NCBI RefSeq assembly: GCF_036059255.1
Contig: NZ_CP107947.1
Span: 682,001 to 746,000, forward strand
Length of the DNA: 64,000 nt
Reading direction: 5' to 3'
From: Micromonospora sp. NBC_00389
Lineage (GTDB): Bacteria; Actinomycetota; Actinomycetes; Mycobacteriales; Micromonosporaceae
The notes under the pieces are model-generated. The model ran no database searches. It saw only the letters and a program-made list of their open reading frames with translations, and was not told where the DNA came from. The number at the start of each line of letters is the position of its first letter. Position 1 is the first letter of the stretch. Of this stretch, positions 17,995 through 27,300 are shown piece by piece. The position numbers were made by a program, and so were the translations under genes.

Positions 17995-19236
17995 ATGAGC
18001 GTCGTCGAGCAGGCCCGACGGGCGCGGGACGCCGCCGCGGAACTGGCCGTGGCGACGCGTACCGCCAAGGACGCGGCGCTGGCCGCGATGGCCGACGCCC
18101 TGGTGGCGCGTACCCCGGAGATCCTCGCCGCCAACGAGACGGACCTGGCGGCCGGCCGGGACGCCGGGCTGACCGCGGCCGTGCTGGACCGGCTCGCCCT
18201 CGACGCGGGCCGCGTGGCCGGCATCGCCGACGCGCTGCGCCAGATGGCCGCGCTACCCGACCCGGTCGGCGAGGTGGTCCGCGGCTCGACCCTGCCCAAC
18301 GGCCTGGAACTGCGCCAGATCCGGGTGCCGTTCGGGGTGGTCGGCATCATCTACGAGGCGCGTCCCAACGTGACCGTGGACGCGGCCGGGATCTGCCTCA
18401 AGTCCGGCAACGCGGCGCTGCTGCGCGGGTCGTCCTCGGCCGCGCACTCCAACGCGGCGCTGGTCGCGGTGCTGCGTGACGCGGTCGCCGGGGCGGGGCT
18501 GCCGGCCGACGCGGTGCAGCTGCTCGACGCCAGCTCCCGCGAGTCGGTCAAGGAGCTGATGCGCGCCCGAGGGCTGGTCGACGTGCTCATCCCGCGCGGC
18601 GGCGCGTCACTGATCCGCACCGTGGTCGAGGAGTCGACCGTGCCGGTGATCGAGACCGGGGTGGGCAACTGCCACGTCTACGTGGACGCCGCCGCCGACG
18701 TGGCGAAGGCCGTCGCGGTGACGCTGAACGCCAAGACCCAGCGGCTGTCCACCTGCAACACCGCCGAGTCGCTGCTGGTGCACGCGGACGTCGCGGACGC
18801 GTTCCTGCCGCCGATGCTGGCCGCGTTCGCCGAGGCCGGCGTGACCGTGCACGGTTCGCCCGAGGTCGCGGGACACTCCGCCGCCGTGGTCCCGGCCACC
18901 GAGGAGGACTACGCCACCGAGTACCTCTCCGCGGACATCTCCGTCGCGGTGGTCGACTCGCTGGACGCGGCGGTCGCGCACATCCGGCGCTACGGCACCG
19001 GGCACACCGAGGCGATCCTCACCGACTCGGCGAACGCCGCCCGCGAGTTCGTCGCCCGGGTGGACGCGGCGGCGGTCATGGTGAACGCCTCGACGCGGTT
19101 CACCGACGGCGGCGAGTTCGGCTTCGGCGCGGAGATCGGCATCTCCACGCAGAAGCTGCACGCCCGCGGCCCGATGGGCCTGCCTGAGCTGACCAGCACC
19201 AAGTACGTGGTCACCGGGGACGGGCACCTGCGCTAG
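17995..19236 (+). CDS. proA: Glutamate-5-semialdehyde dehydrogenase (gamma-glutamyl phosphate reductase)
   Basis: Second enzyme of proline synthesis: NADPH reduction of glutamyl 5-phosphate to the semialdehyde. At 413 residues it has normal length. Family motifs are [22 protein letters not shown], here broken only by position, the catalytic Cys in [13 protein letters not shown] near residue 255, and [21 protein letters not shown] at the C-terminal end. ATG 17995 has a GAGGAG site nine bases upstream; an in-frame ATG at 17962 overlaps the proB end and lacks one. It follows proB directly and converges on the squalene-repeat gene with a 16-base gap. Confidence 0.97.
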   Translation: MSVVEQARRARDAAAELAVATRTAKDAALAAMADALVARTPEILAANETDLAAGRDAGLTAAVLDRLALDAGRVAGIADALRQMAALPDPVGEVVRGSTLPNGLELRQIRVPFGVVGIIYEARPNVTVDAAGICLKSGNAALLRGSSSAAHSNAALVAVLRDAVAGAGLPADAVQLLDASSRESVKELMRARGLVDVLIPRGGASLIRTVVEESTVPVIETGVGNCHVYVDAAADVAKAVAVTLNAKTQRLSTCNTAESLLVHADVADAFLPPMLAAFAEAGVTVHGSPEVAGHSAAVVPATEEDYATEYLSADISVAVVDSLDAAVAHIRRYGTGHTEAILTDSANAAREFVARVDAAAVMVNASTRFTDGGEFGFGAEIGISTQKLHARGPMGLPELTSTKYVVTGDGHLR

Positions 19237-19252
19237 CGGTACGGGCCGCGCC

Positions 19253-20089
19253 TCAGCCGGCCGGCGCCGGCCGGCAGGCCCGGATGGCGGAGAGGGTCGA
19301 GTGCACGTCGAACTGGTGCCCGTCGTCGCTCTCCCAGCCGCCGTCGCTGCGCTGGGTCTCGGCCAGCCGGCGAAGCGCCCGCACCATGATCCAGTCCTGC
19401 GGGTCGATGCCGACCCGGCGCAGCGTGGCCGCCAGCCAGGCCACGTCCCCCGGTGACATCCCGGGCATCCGCTCGGCGAGCACCACCTGGATCCGCGCCG
19501 ACTCCTGGAACATGTCCTGCCGGTGCAGCACCGCCGCGCTCAGCCAACCGGCGGCCAGGAAGGACGGCCAACTGCCGTCGGGGCGCAGCCGCTTGGCGAG
19601 CGACTGGGCCGCCCCCTGCACCACCCCGGCGTACGCCCCGCCGACCCGGTGATCGAGCGGACCGGCGGCACGGGCGTCCAGGCCGGCGACGGTGAGCCAG
19701 AAGCCGGCGTTCGCGGTGAGGAAGAGCCCCGCCTCCGGGTCGCCGGGGCGGGCCCACTCCGGAGCCGACCCGGCCAGCGAGGGGTCCTCCTCCCAGCCCC
19801 CGTCGGGCTGCTGCCGGGACGCCAGCCAGTCCAGCGCCCGGCGCGCGGCGGGACGGCCGAGCGCCCCCAGGTCGTCCAGCTCGGCGAGCCGGAAGCAGGT
19901 GGCGTCGATCGAGGCCATCTCGCCGCCCCAGGTCGCCGGCCAGCCGCCGTCGGGAGCCGGGGCGACCTCGACCGTCTCCAGCAGCTCGGCGGGCACCGGC
20001 GTGCCGTTGCGCAGCCAGGAGAGGCGGGCACGTTCGACCGCATCTCCGTGCGCCACGACGAACCCGATCGCGGCTTCCAAGTCGACCAC
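19253..20089 (-). CDS. Prenyltransferase/squalene-cyclase-repeat protein
   Basis: A 278-residue protein built of alpha-alpha barrel repeats of the squalene-hopene cyclase/prenyltransferase type. QW-like motifs are seen as SRQQPDGGWEEDPSL near residue 92, RLRPDGSWPSFLAAG near 170 and QRSDGGWESDDGHQFDVHST near 245. It is less than half the length of a true cyclase (~630) and has no DxDD acid motif, so it is not a squalene cyclase. A scaffold role or small terpenoid-like binding is possible. The start is GTG 20089 with only a weak ribosome site. It lies downstream of moeZ on the same strand, beyond a strong hairpin terminator, so it is probably transcribed separately. Confidence 0.75.
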   Translation of the reverse strand: MVDLEAAIGFVVAHGDAVERARLSWLRNGTPVPAELLETVEVAPAPDGGWPATWGGEMASIDATCFRLAELDDLGALGRPAARRALDWLASRQQPDGGWEEDPSLAGSAPEWARPGDPEAGLFLTANAGFWLTVAGLDARAAGPLDHRVGGAYAGVVQGAAQSLAKRLRPDGSWPSFLAAGWLSAAVLHRQDMFQESARIQVVLAERMPGMSPGDVAWLAATLRRVGIDPQDWIMVRALRRLAETQRSDGGWESDDGHQFDVHSTLSAIRACRPAPAG

Positions 20090-20232
20090 GGCGGAGACGC
20101 TACCTGCGCAGACACGATTCCGCCTCGGGGAATCGGCCAGCCGGGAATGGCTGCGTCGCTCCGCTCGGAGGGCTGCTCGGGGTCACTTGCGTCGATTCGC
20201 CAGCGGACGGCGCCGGCCGGGCCACGCCGGAG

Positions 20233-20259
20233 CCGGGGCGGCGGTGTGCGCCGCCCCGG
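20233..20259 (-). terminator. Hairpin terminator after moeZ
   Basis: Eleven-base perfect stem (CCGGGGCGGCG at 20233-20243 and its complement at 20249-20259) with a five-base loop, nine bases past the moeZ stop on the minus strand. There is no clear T-tract. Confidence 0.7.
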
Positions 20260-20267
20260 CCGGCCGG

Positions 20268-21449
20268 TCAGTACGCGGGCAGCGAGGGGTCGATCTGCTT
20301 GATCCAGGAGAGCACGCCGCCCTGCACGTGCACGGCGTCGCGGAACCCGGCCGCCTTGAGCGCGGCGAGCGCCTCCGCGGAGCGGACACCGGACTTGCAG
20401 TGCAGCACGATCTGGCGGTCCTGCGGCAGCTGGGCCAGCGCCTCGCCCGAGATGATGTCGCCCTTGGGGATCAGGGTGGCGCCGGGGATCCGGACGATCT
20501 CGTACTCGGCCGGCTCCCGGACGTCGACCAGGAAGATGTCCTTGTCGGCGTCCTGCCACTCCTTGAGCTCCAACGCGGTGATGGTCGAGTCGACCACCGC
20601 CTCCTGGGCCTCGTCGGAGACCGCGCCGCAGAAGTCCTCGTAGTCCTCCAACAGGTCGGTGACCGTCGGGTTCTCGCCGCAGAGTGCGCAGTTCGGGTCC
20701 TTGCGAACCTTGATCTTGCGGTACTCCATCTCCAGGGCGTCGTAGACCATCAGCCGGCCGACCAGCGGCTCACCGATGCCGGTGAGCAGCTTGATCGCCT
20801 CGTTCACCTGGATCGAGCCGATCGACGCGCAGAGCACACCGAGCACGCCGCCCTCGGCGCAGGACGGGACCATGCCGGGCGGCGGCGGCTCCGGGTAGAG
20901 GCACCGGTAGCAGGGGCCGTGCTCGGCCCAGAACACCGACGCCTGGCCGTCGAAGCGGTAGATCGAGCCCCAGACGTACGGCTTGCCGAGCAGCACCGCC
21001 GCGTCGTTGACCATGTACCGGGTGGCGAAGTTGTCGGTGCCGTCGACGATCAGGTCGTACTGGGCGAAGATCTCGCGGACGTTCTCCCGGTCCAGCGCAG
21101 TGTTGTGGATCTCCACGTTGACCAGCGGGTTGATCTCGCGGATCGAGGCGGCGGCGGACTCGGCCTTGGACCGGCCGACGTCGGACACGCCGTGGATGAT
21201 CTGGCGCTGGAGGTTGGACTCGTCGACGGTGTCGAAGTCGATGATGCCGAGCGTGCCGACCCCGGCCGCGGCGAGATACATCAGGGCGGGCGAGCCGAGG
21301 CCACCGGCGCCGACACAGAGCACCCGGGCGTTCTTCAACCGCTTCTGCCCGGTCACCCCGACGTCCGGGATGATCAGGTGGCGGGAGTAGCGGCGGATCT
21401 CGTCAACGGTCAGCTCGGCGGCGGGCTCGACGAGCGGGGGCAACGACAC
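20268..21449 (-). CDS. moeZ: MoeZ: ThiF/MoeB-type adenylyltransferase with rhodanese domain
   Basis: Activates the C-terminal Gly of ubiquitin-like sulfur carriers (MoaD, ThiS, CysO) by adenylation and then loads sulfur. The N-terminal ThiF domain has RYSRHLIIPDVGVTGQKRL, the ATP loop VLCVGAGGLGSPALMYLAAAG with a break, and zinc Cys pairs CYRC and CALC. The C-terminal rhodanese domain has the sulfur-accepting Cys in VLHCKSGVRSAEAL. Length is 393 residues from GTG 21449, preceded by GGGGAG at a good distance. The frame is open 30 codons further upstream, but this part is not family-like. In mycobacteria the orthologue supplies sulfur for molybdopterin and CysO-dependent cysteine synthesis. Confidence 0.95.
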   Translation of the reverse strand: MSLPPLVEPAAELTVDEIRRYSRHLIIPDVGVTGQKRLKNARVLCVGAGGLGSPALMYLAAAGVGTLGIIDFDTVDESNLQRQIIHGVSDVGRSKAESAAASIREINPLVNVEIHNTALDRENVREIFAQYDLIVDGTDNFATRYMVNDAAVLLGKPYVWGSIYRFDGQASVFWAEHGPCYRCLYPEPPPPGMVPSCAEGGVLGVLCASIGSIQVNEAIKLLTGIGEPLVGRLMVYDALEMEYRKIKVRKDPNCALCGENPTVTDLLEDYEDFCGAVSDEAQEAVVDSTITALELKEWQDADKDIFLVDVREPAEYEIVRIPGATLIPKGDIISGEALAQLPQDRQIVLHCKSGVRSAEALAALKAAGFRDAVHVQGGVLSWIKQIDPSLPAY

Positions 21450-21571
21450 GGTGGACTCCCCGGGATCGGCGGTGTGAACCGCGCCATTGTTGCTCGCCGG
21501 GGCCCCGCTCGGCCATGAGGGAGGACACGTGGCCCGCAATGCGGGAGGGGAATAACCGACGGACCCATCGA

Positions 21572-22399
21572 TCAGGGGACGAGGTCCCCCGCGTACCGAC
21601 GGCCGTCGAGGTAGGGCCAGGCGTTGGCGACGCAGCCCTCCAGGCCGTACGTCTGCTGCTGCATCACCGGCGCCGGCTGGCCGGGGCCCGGGCAGGCCTC
21701 GTGCTCCTCACCGAACTCGTGGCCCACCTCGTGGTTGATCACGTAGGTGCGGTACGTCTCCAGCGGCGCGCCGTAGTCGGGGACCGCCTCCATCCAGCGG
21801 GCCAGATTGATGATGACCTGGCCGGGGAGCCGGCAGGAGGTGTATCGCTCGGTGGTCAGCCCGCCCTCGGCGCACATCCGCTCGGAGGTGACCGGGGTGG
21901 CCAGGTAGATCGTGAAGTCGGCGGCCCCCGCATCGGCCACCCGCTGCACGCGCAGCTCACCGGAGGCGATCCAGCTACGCGGGTCGGTCAGCGCCTCGTC
22001 CACCGTGCCGGCGAAGGCGTCGGCGTCCTGGCCGGTGCCGTGCTCGACCACGACCCGGTAACGGCGCAGCGGCCCGTCCTCGCCGTGCACCGGGGTCTCA
22101 CCGTCGGCCGCGGTGAACCGTCCCGCGCCGACCGACGGGTAACTGGTGGGCGCCGGGTGCGCGCCCGCTCCCCCGCCGTGACCCACCCGGCCCTGGGTGG
22201 CGGCGGGCGCCTCGGCTGGCGGTTCGCCGCCCCACGTCAGCGTCACTCCGGCGCCGACGGCGAGCACGACCACCAGACCGAGCAGCAGACTGCGGCGGCG
22301 TCGCCGGCGCATCCGGAACAGCGCAGGCCGCACGCCCGACGCCCGGTATGCGGGTCGGCCGGGCGATTCGGGCGGGCCGTAAGGGGACGACGGCGTCAT
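21572..22399 (-). CDS. DUF3152 secreted metalloprotease-like protein, copy 1
   Basis: A 275-residue protein: a Pro-rich cytoplasmic start, an Arg cluster and one membrane helix (LLLGLVVVLAVGAGVTLTW, residues 38-56), then an exported domain. The C-terminal part has VINHEVGHEFGEEHEACPG, the HExxHxxGxxH zinc motif of metzincin-like peptidases, with a Met further on in PAPVMQQQTYGLEGC as expected of the Met-turn. Paired cysteines may form disulfides. It is one of two neighbouring paralogues (see 22499-23362), separated by 99 bases. Substrate and role are unknown; the family is actinobacterial. Confidence 0.88.
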   Translation of the reverse strand: MTPSSPYGPPESPGRPAYRASGVRPALFRMRRRRRRSLLLGLVVVLAVGAGVTLTWGGEPPAEAPAATQGRVGHGGGAGAHPAPTSYPSVGAGRFTAADGETPVHGEDGPLRRYRVVVEHGTGQDADAFAGTVDEALTDPRSWIASGELRVQRVADAGAADFTIYLATPVTSERMCAEGGLTTERYTSCRLPGQVIINLARWMEAVPDYGAPLETYRTYVINHEVGHEFGEEHEACPGPGQPAPVMQQQTYGLEGCVANAWPYLDGRRYAGDLVP

Positions 22400-22498
22400 G
22401 ACGTCCAGCTTGCCAGATTAATCGGGCATTTCTCCGCTTTCACCGCCAATAACGCAAGACACCTTATAAAGGCGTCGATTGGGTGCCGTGGCAGGCGC
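22400..22498 (-). promoter_or_regulatory. AT-richer intergenic segment between the DUF3152 paralogues
   Basis: This 99-base gap is clearly poorer in G+C than the rest of the window and contains TTATAAAGG and GATTAATCGG stretches, as expected for a promoter of the downstream copy on the minus strand. I could not fix a -35/-10 pair with normal spacing, so the assignment is tentative. Confidence 0.35.
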
Positions 22499-23362
22499 TC
22501 AGAGCATAGGACCGGCGTAGCGGCGACCGTCCAGGTACGGCCACGGATTGACCCGGCACCCGTGCAGGAAGAGGGTCTGCTGCATCATCACCGGCGCTGG
22601 CCGACCGGAGCCCGGGCAGCGCTCGTGCCGGTGCCCCAACTGGTGGCCCACCTCGTGGTTGACCACGTACGTCCGGTAGACCGACAGCGGCACACCGGCC
22701 TGGACGTAGTGCGGCACGGACAGCCGCCACCGATCCAGATTGATGATCACCCTGCCCGGCGTCCGGCAGGACGTGTACGGCCGGCCGCCGACCCGGATGT
22801 CCACCCCACCGTCGGCGCACATCCGGCCCGCCGTACGGGCCGTGGCCAGGTAGACGGTGAAGTCCCGGGGCGAGCCCTCGGGCACCTGCTGCAACCGCAG
22901 CCGGCCGCTGTCGACCCAACTGCCCGGCCCGGCGAGCGCGGTCTGGACCGCCTCCCCGAACGCGGCGGCGTCCTCGCCACTGCCCGACTCGACCGCCACC
23001 CGATAGCGCCGCAGCTCGCCCGCGCGGCCCAGCACCGGGCCGGCGCGGTCGTCGTAACCGAACCGGCCGGTGCCGGCGGTCGGCACCGCCCCGGACAGGC
23101 GCAGCACCGGGGACGGGCTCGGCGGCGCGGCAGGCGACGGGTCGGCCGACGGCCGCAGCGGCGCCGCCAGCAGGGGAGGCGGTGCGGCCGGCGACGGTGT
23201 GCGGATCTCCTCAGCGGCCAGCCGCTCGGCGCCGGGGTGCCCGCCCGGCCCTTCGGCGATCACGGAAACCGCCGCGCCGACGGCCAGCACCACGGCCACC
23301 AGTTGGGCGATCAACGCGAATCGCCGCTGACGGTGACCGGGGCGGCCGGCGGGGGTGGGCAC
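22499..23362 (-). CDS. DUF3152 secreted metalloprotease-like protein, copy 2
   Basis: Paralogue of the 21572-22399 gene, 287 residues. It has a short basic start, a membrane helix (FALIAQLVAVVLAVGAAVSVI), a Pro/Ala/Ser linker (about 45-90) and the DUF3152 domain. The zinc motif is VVNHEVGHQLGHRHERCPG and the Met-turn-like segment PAPVMMQQTLFLHGC. Both copies share the ends YRTYV-NHEVGH and WPYLDGRRYAG, so they arose by duplication. GTG 23362 is used; the stop of the alpha/beta hydrolase lies only five bases upstream, so this copy is likely in an operon with it. Confidence 0.88.
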   Translation of the reverse strand: MPTPAGRPGHRQRRFALIAQLVAVVLAVGAAVSVIAEGPGGHPGAERLAAEEIRTPSPAAPPPLLAAPLRPSADPSPAAPPSPSPVLRLSGAVPTAGTGRFGYDDRAGPVLGRAGELRRYRVAVESGSGEDAAAFGEAVQTALAGPGSWVDSGRLRLQQVPEGSPRDFTVYLATARTAGRMCADGGVDIRVGGRPYTSCRTPGRVIINLDRWRLSVPHYVQAGVPLSVYRTYVVNHEVGHQLGHRHERCPGSGRPAPVMMQQTLFLHGCRVNPWPYLDGRRYAGPML

Positions 23363-23367
23363 CCGGT

Positions 23368-24342
23368 TCAGCCTGCCAGATCAGGCCGCCGGGCGGTCTC
23401 CTCCGTTTCGGCGAGCAGGCCGACAACCGCCCGGGCCACCAGTCGGGGGACCTCCAGTTGCGCCACGTGGCCGACGCCGTCGAGCATCAGCAGCCGGCTG
23501 TCCGGGATGGTCCGGGCGGTCTGCGGCGCGACCCGCACGTCGACCAGCCGGTCCTGCCGGCCGCCCACCACCAGGGTCGGCGCGCGCACCGCCGCGGCGA
23601 GCCGCCACAGCGAGCCCGGCCCCGGCAGGTACGACCGCAGGAAGCTGGAGACCAACCCGCGGAACGTCCGGACGTACGCAGACGCGTAGTGCTCCGCCTC
23701 GTAGCGCACCAGGATCTCCTCCAGCGCCTCGGCACGACGCTGCTCGCAGATCCGGCTGAGGTCGGCGACGCAGGCCTCCAGGACCTGCTCAGCCATGACC
23801 TCGGGGGCGAGCTGGGTGAGCCGCCAGGCGACCAACCGTTCACCCCCGGGGATGGCCAGCACCGGCAGCATCCGCCCCTGCAACGAACGACGGAAATCCA
23901 GGAACGGCAGCGCAGGAGAGATCAGGGTGAGGGTACGGACCAGGTCGGGCTGGAGCCCGGCCACCTGGACCGCGACCGCACCGCCCAGGGAGTTGCCGAA
24001 CAGGTGCACCGGCCCTCGACCGGAGTGCTCGATCCAGCGGACCACCAGATCGGCGAAGGCCGGAATGGTGTAGCGGCGGCCCGGCTCGCTGCGGCCGAAC
24101 CCGGGCAGGTCGATGGCCTGGCCGTCCAGCCGGTCGGCGAGCAGCCCGGCCAGGTCGGTCCAGTTCTGCGACGAGCCGCCCAGCCCGTGCACGTACAGCG
24201 CCGGCTCCACGCCGACGGCGGTGGCCGGGGTGTCCCGCACGTACGTGACCACGCCGTCGAGGCGGACCTCCCGACCCGGCCACGGCGGCGGGACCCGGTC
24301 CTCGGGAAGGAGATGGTCCGGCCAGAGGGTGGCGCGCTTCAT
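23368..24342 (-). CDS. Alpha/beta hydrolase
   Basis: A 324-residue serine hydrolase of the alpha/beta fold. The oxyanion strand reads ALYVHGLGGSSQNW near residue 50, the nucleophile elbow LFGNSLGGAVAVQVAG near 115 (GNSLGG), the acid is probably the Asp in VVGGRQDRLVDVR and the His in LDGVGHVAQLEVP. The segment between about 145 and 235 would form the lid. No signal peptide is seen. Substrate unknown. It starts 23 bases after the Pro-rich repeat gene and ends five bases before DUF3152 copy 2. The minus-strand run from 28157 to 21572 may therefore be one transcription unit. Confidence 0.88.
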   Translation of the reverse strand: MKRATLWPDHLLPEDRVPPPWPGREVRLDGVVTYVRDTPATAVGVEPALYVHGLGGSSQNWTDLAGLLADRLDGQAIDLPGFGRSEPGRRYTIPAFADLVVRWIEHSGRGPVHLFGNSLGGAVAVQVAGLQPDLVRTLTLISPALPFLDFRRSLQGRMLPVLAIPGGERLVAWRLTQLAPEVMAEQVLEACVADLSRICEQRRAEALEEILVRYEAEHYASAYVRTFRGLVSSFLRSYLPGPGSLWRLAAAVRAPTLVVGGRQDRLVDVRVAPQTARTIPDSRLLMLDGVGHVAQLEVPRLVARAVVGLLAETEETARRPDLAG

Positions 24343-24365
24343 CGCTCCAGTCTGCCCTGGACCAC

Positions 24366-27300
24366 TCAGGACAGCAGCGCTTCCAGCCTTCGGTTGACCG
24401 CCGCCAGCGTCGCACGGACCACCGCCTGGCGCGGGTCACCGGCGACCAGGGCCGAGCCGGCGAGCTGCTCGACCCAGCCGTCACAGACCAGCAGCACCAC
24501 CACGGTGGCCACCTCGCAGTTGCCGAACGGCACCACCGCCGCGTGCTCGACGAAGCAGCGCCCCCGCTCGGCGTTCTCGGCGCCACGCAGCAACTCGTCC
24601 ACGGCGGCGGCCGCAGCGACCGCGCAGAGCCGCAGCACGTAGCCGTCGACCGCCGGCCCGGTGGCGTACCCGGCGGCACTCTCGCCGCCGGCCAGCAGCC
24701 GGACCTCCACGTTCGCGTCCAGGCCGAAGGTGCTGACCTGGACATGGTCGATCACCACCCGCGGCCCCGGCGCGCCGCCGGTGTCCAGCGGTCGGGACGG
24801 TGCCGACTCCGTCGTGGTCACCTGACCACCGGAGTACGACGTACCGGCCGTCGCCGGACTGCCGGTTGCCGCGCCAGCGGGCGCGGCCGAGACCGAGCCC
24901 GGCTCCTCCACCGTGGCGCGACCCCGGTGCGGGGCGCTCGGCCGGCGGCGACGCGAGCCGTCCGCCCCGACCTCCTGCTCAGGGCCTACGGGCGTGGCCT
25001 CGACCCGACCACCCGACGGCCGACCGACCGTGGGCGACCCGGTGGGCAGCACCTCGCCGGTACGGAGTTCCGCACCGGCGTCGCGCGGCTCGGCGCTCCG
25101 GGGGTCGGCGCTCCGGGGGTCGGCGCTCCGGGGGTCGGCGCTCCGGGGGTCCGGGGTACGCCGCTCGGCGGCCCGGGGCTCGACAGCCCGACGGCGGACC
25201 GGCGGGACCGGCGTGGTGGGCGGGCCGGGCAGGTTCTGCGGTGCGGCGGCCAGCCCCATCCGCTCCTGAAGCAGCCGGGCCACCTGTCGGCTCACCTCGG
25301 CCGGGTCGGCGCCGTCGGACAGGTCCAGCCGGAGACTGTGCGCGCCGGCCGGGGTTCGGCGCAGCGCCGCGTCGCGTACGCCGGCGACTTCCCGAACGGC
25401 GTCCAGGATGGCGTTGACGTCGAACCCCTCGGGGCGCTCCCGCAGCGGTGCGGGTTCGTCGTCGCGGCGTAGGTGGGTGGCGATGCGGGCGAGCTCAGGG
25501 GTTTCTGCGGGTGGCTCCACGGCTGGCGGCTCCGGCACGACGGGCACGTCCGGTTCCGCAGGGACGCGCTGCGGCAGCACCGCCAACGTCGGGTCCGGCG
25601 ACCGACCGTCGTCGGCCGGTTCGGTCGGCGACGCCGGGTCGGGGGCGGATCGGCGAGCCGCGTAGGGAGGGGCGCTCGTCGGGGCGGGCGCGGGTGAGGT
25701 CCGGTCGCGGCGCCCGGGCCCGCTCGTGGCAGGGGCGACACCGGTCGAGGTCGGCGGGATGGCTGCTGGTGACGTGCCGGTCGCCGAGGGAGCTGAGCAG
25801 GACGGCTCGACCGGGGACGGCAGGGGCGGCTCAGGAGTCTCCGACCGAAGCCGGAACGGTGCGGCCGGCCGGGCTTCGGGCCGGAGCGGGCCGGACGGCT
25901 CATCCGCGCCGCTCGCGCGGGGCGTGCTCGCCGACCGACTGACCGGCCAGGAAGGGCGCTCGGTCGGGGTGCCAGCCGGAATGCGTCCCTCGGACCAGTC
26001 GGGTCGCTCGGCCCGCGTCGGGGTCGTCGGGGGCTTCGGGGTCGGCGGGGTCGTCGGGGTCGTCGGCGACCCGCCGGCCCAGGAGGGCCGCTCCCTCAGC
26101 AGCGCCGGTCCGGCCGGGGCCGGTGGCGCGTCGGCCAGCGCGGGAGGTGGTCCGGCCGGCGCCTCGGGCGGCGCCGGTGGCGGTGCTTCGGTCGGCGCGG
26201 GGTCGGCCCAGGACGGCCGCTGGACAGGGGGCGCACTGGTGGGCGCAGGGTCGCCGGCCCGGGCTGGCGGGCCACTGGCCGGGGTCGACCCGCCAGTCGG
26301 GGCTGATTCGCCAGTCAAGGACGGGCGCGACGGCCGGGCGCTGGCCGGCGTCGGGTCCGAACCGCCGGCCCAGGACGGCCGGCCGGGCGGCGGGGCACTG
26401 GTCGGGGCCGGACCGGCCCAGGACGGCGGGGACGGCGCGCCGCTAGTGGGCGCCGGGTCCGGGCCGCCGGCCCAGGACGGCCGATCGGCGCGTGCGGCAC
26501 TGCTCGGCGCGGAATCGGCCCGCGAGGGCCGCTCGGCCGGTGGGCCACTGGTCGGAGCGGACCCGCCGGCCCAGGAGGGGCGATCGGCCGGTGGGCCACT
26601 GGTCGGAGCGGACCCGCCGGCCCAGGAGGGGCGATCGGCCGGTGGGCCGCTGGTCGGAGCGGACCCGCCGGCCCAGGAGGGGCGATCGGCCGGTGGGCCG
26701 CTGATCGGCGTGGGGCCGCCGGCCCAGGAGGGGCGATCGGTGGCGGGCGGCGCAGCCCGCGGCACCGGTGGCCCACTGGTCGGTGTCGGGTTCTCGCCGC
26801 CGGCCCGGAGCGACCGATCGGCCGGCGGGGCAGCGGTCGGCGCCGGACCGGCCCAGGACGGGCGGTGCGTCGGCGGCGCGCTGGTCGGCTCGGCTGCCGG
26901 CCCGCCCGGCCAGGAAGGCCGGTCCGCCGGGCCGGCCTCGGACGACGAATTCGGGGCTGTGCTGGTAGGGCTCGTCGCAGGGCGTCCGCCCGCCCAGGAG
27001 GGGCGATCGGCCGGGCCGCGCTTCGCGACCCGCTCCGGCGACGCCTCGGGCTCAGGTTCGTCTCGGGCGATGTCGCGCCCGCTGGGCGGGTCGACGCGTA
27101 CGGGCTCGTAGGGGCGGGGTGACTCCACGCGCGCCGGCTCGTACGGCCGGTTGGGCTCGGCGACCAGGCCCGGCGCGGGCTCGTCCCGGGCCGGACGGCC
27201 AACCGGCTCGCCATCCTGCCGCGACCAGGGCGGGGCCCAGCCGCTGCCCCAGCTCGGGCGGTTCCAGCTCGGCCCGGACCAGTCCGGCTCGATGGCCGGA

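Noticed and set aside
21533..21545. Small palindrome CCCGCAATGCGGG as a terminator after DUF3152 copy 1
   Set aside because: The stem is only five to six base pairs with a tiny loop; it could be chance in GC-rich DNA.
21515..23689. Plus-strand open frame of 724 codons
   Set aside because: It runs antisense to both DUF3152 genes and part of the hydrolase; the coded protein has no domain-like segments.
26530..26733. CRISPR-like array of regular repeats
   Set aside because: The repeats are contiguous 51-base units with no spacers, lie in frame inside a protein gene, and no cas gene is near.
25726..27111. Plus-strand frame of Gly/Ala/Asp repeats
   Set aside because: It is the antisense reading of the Pro-rich repeat gene. 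The minus-strand reading has a good ribosome site, a conserved C-terminal domain and operon context.
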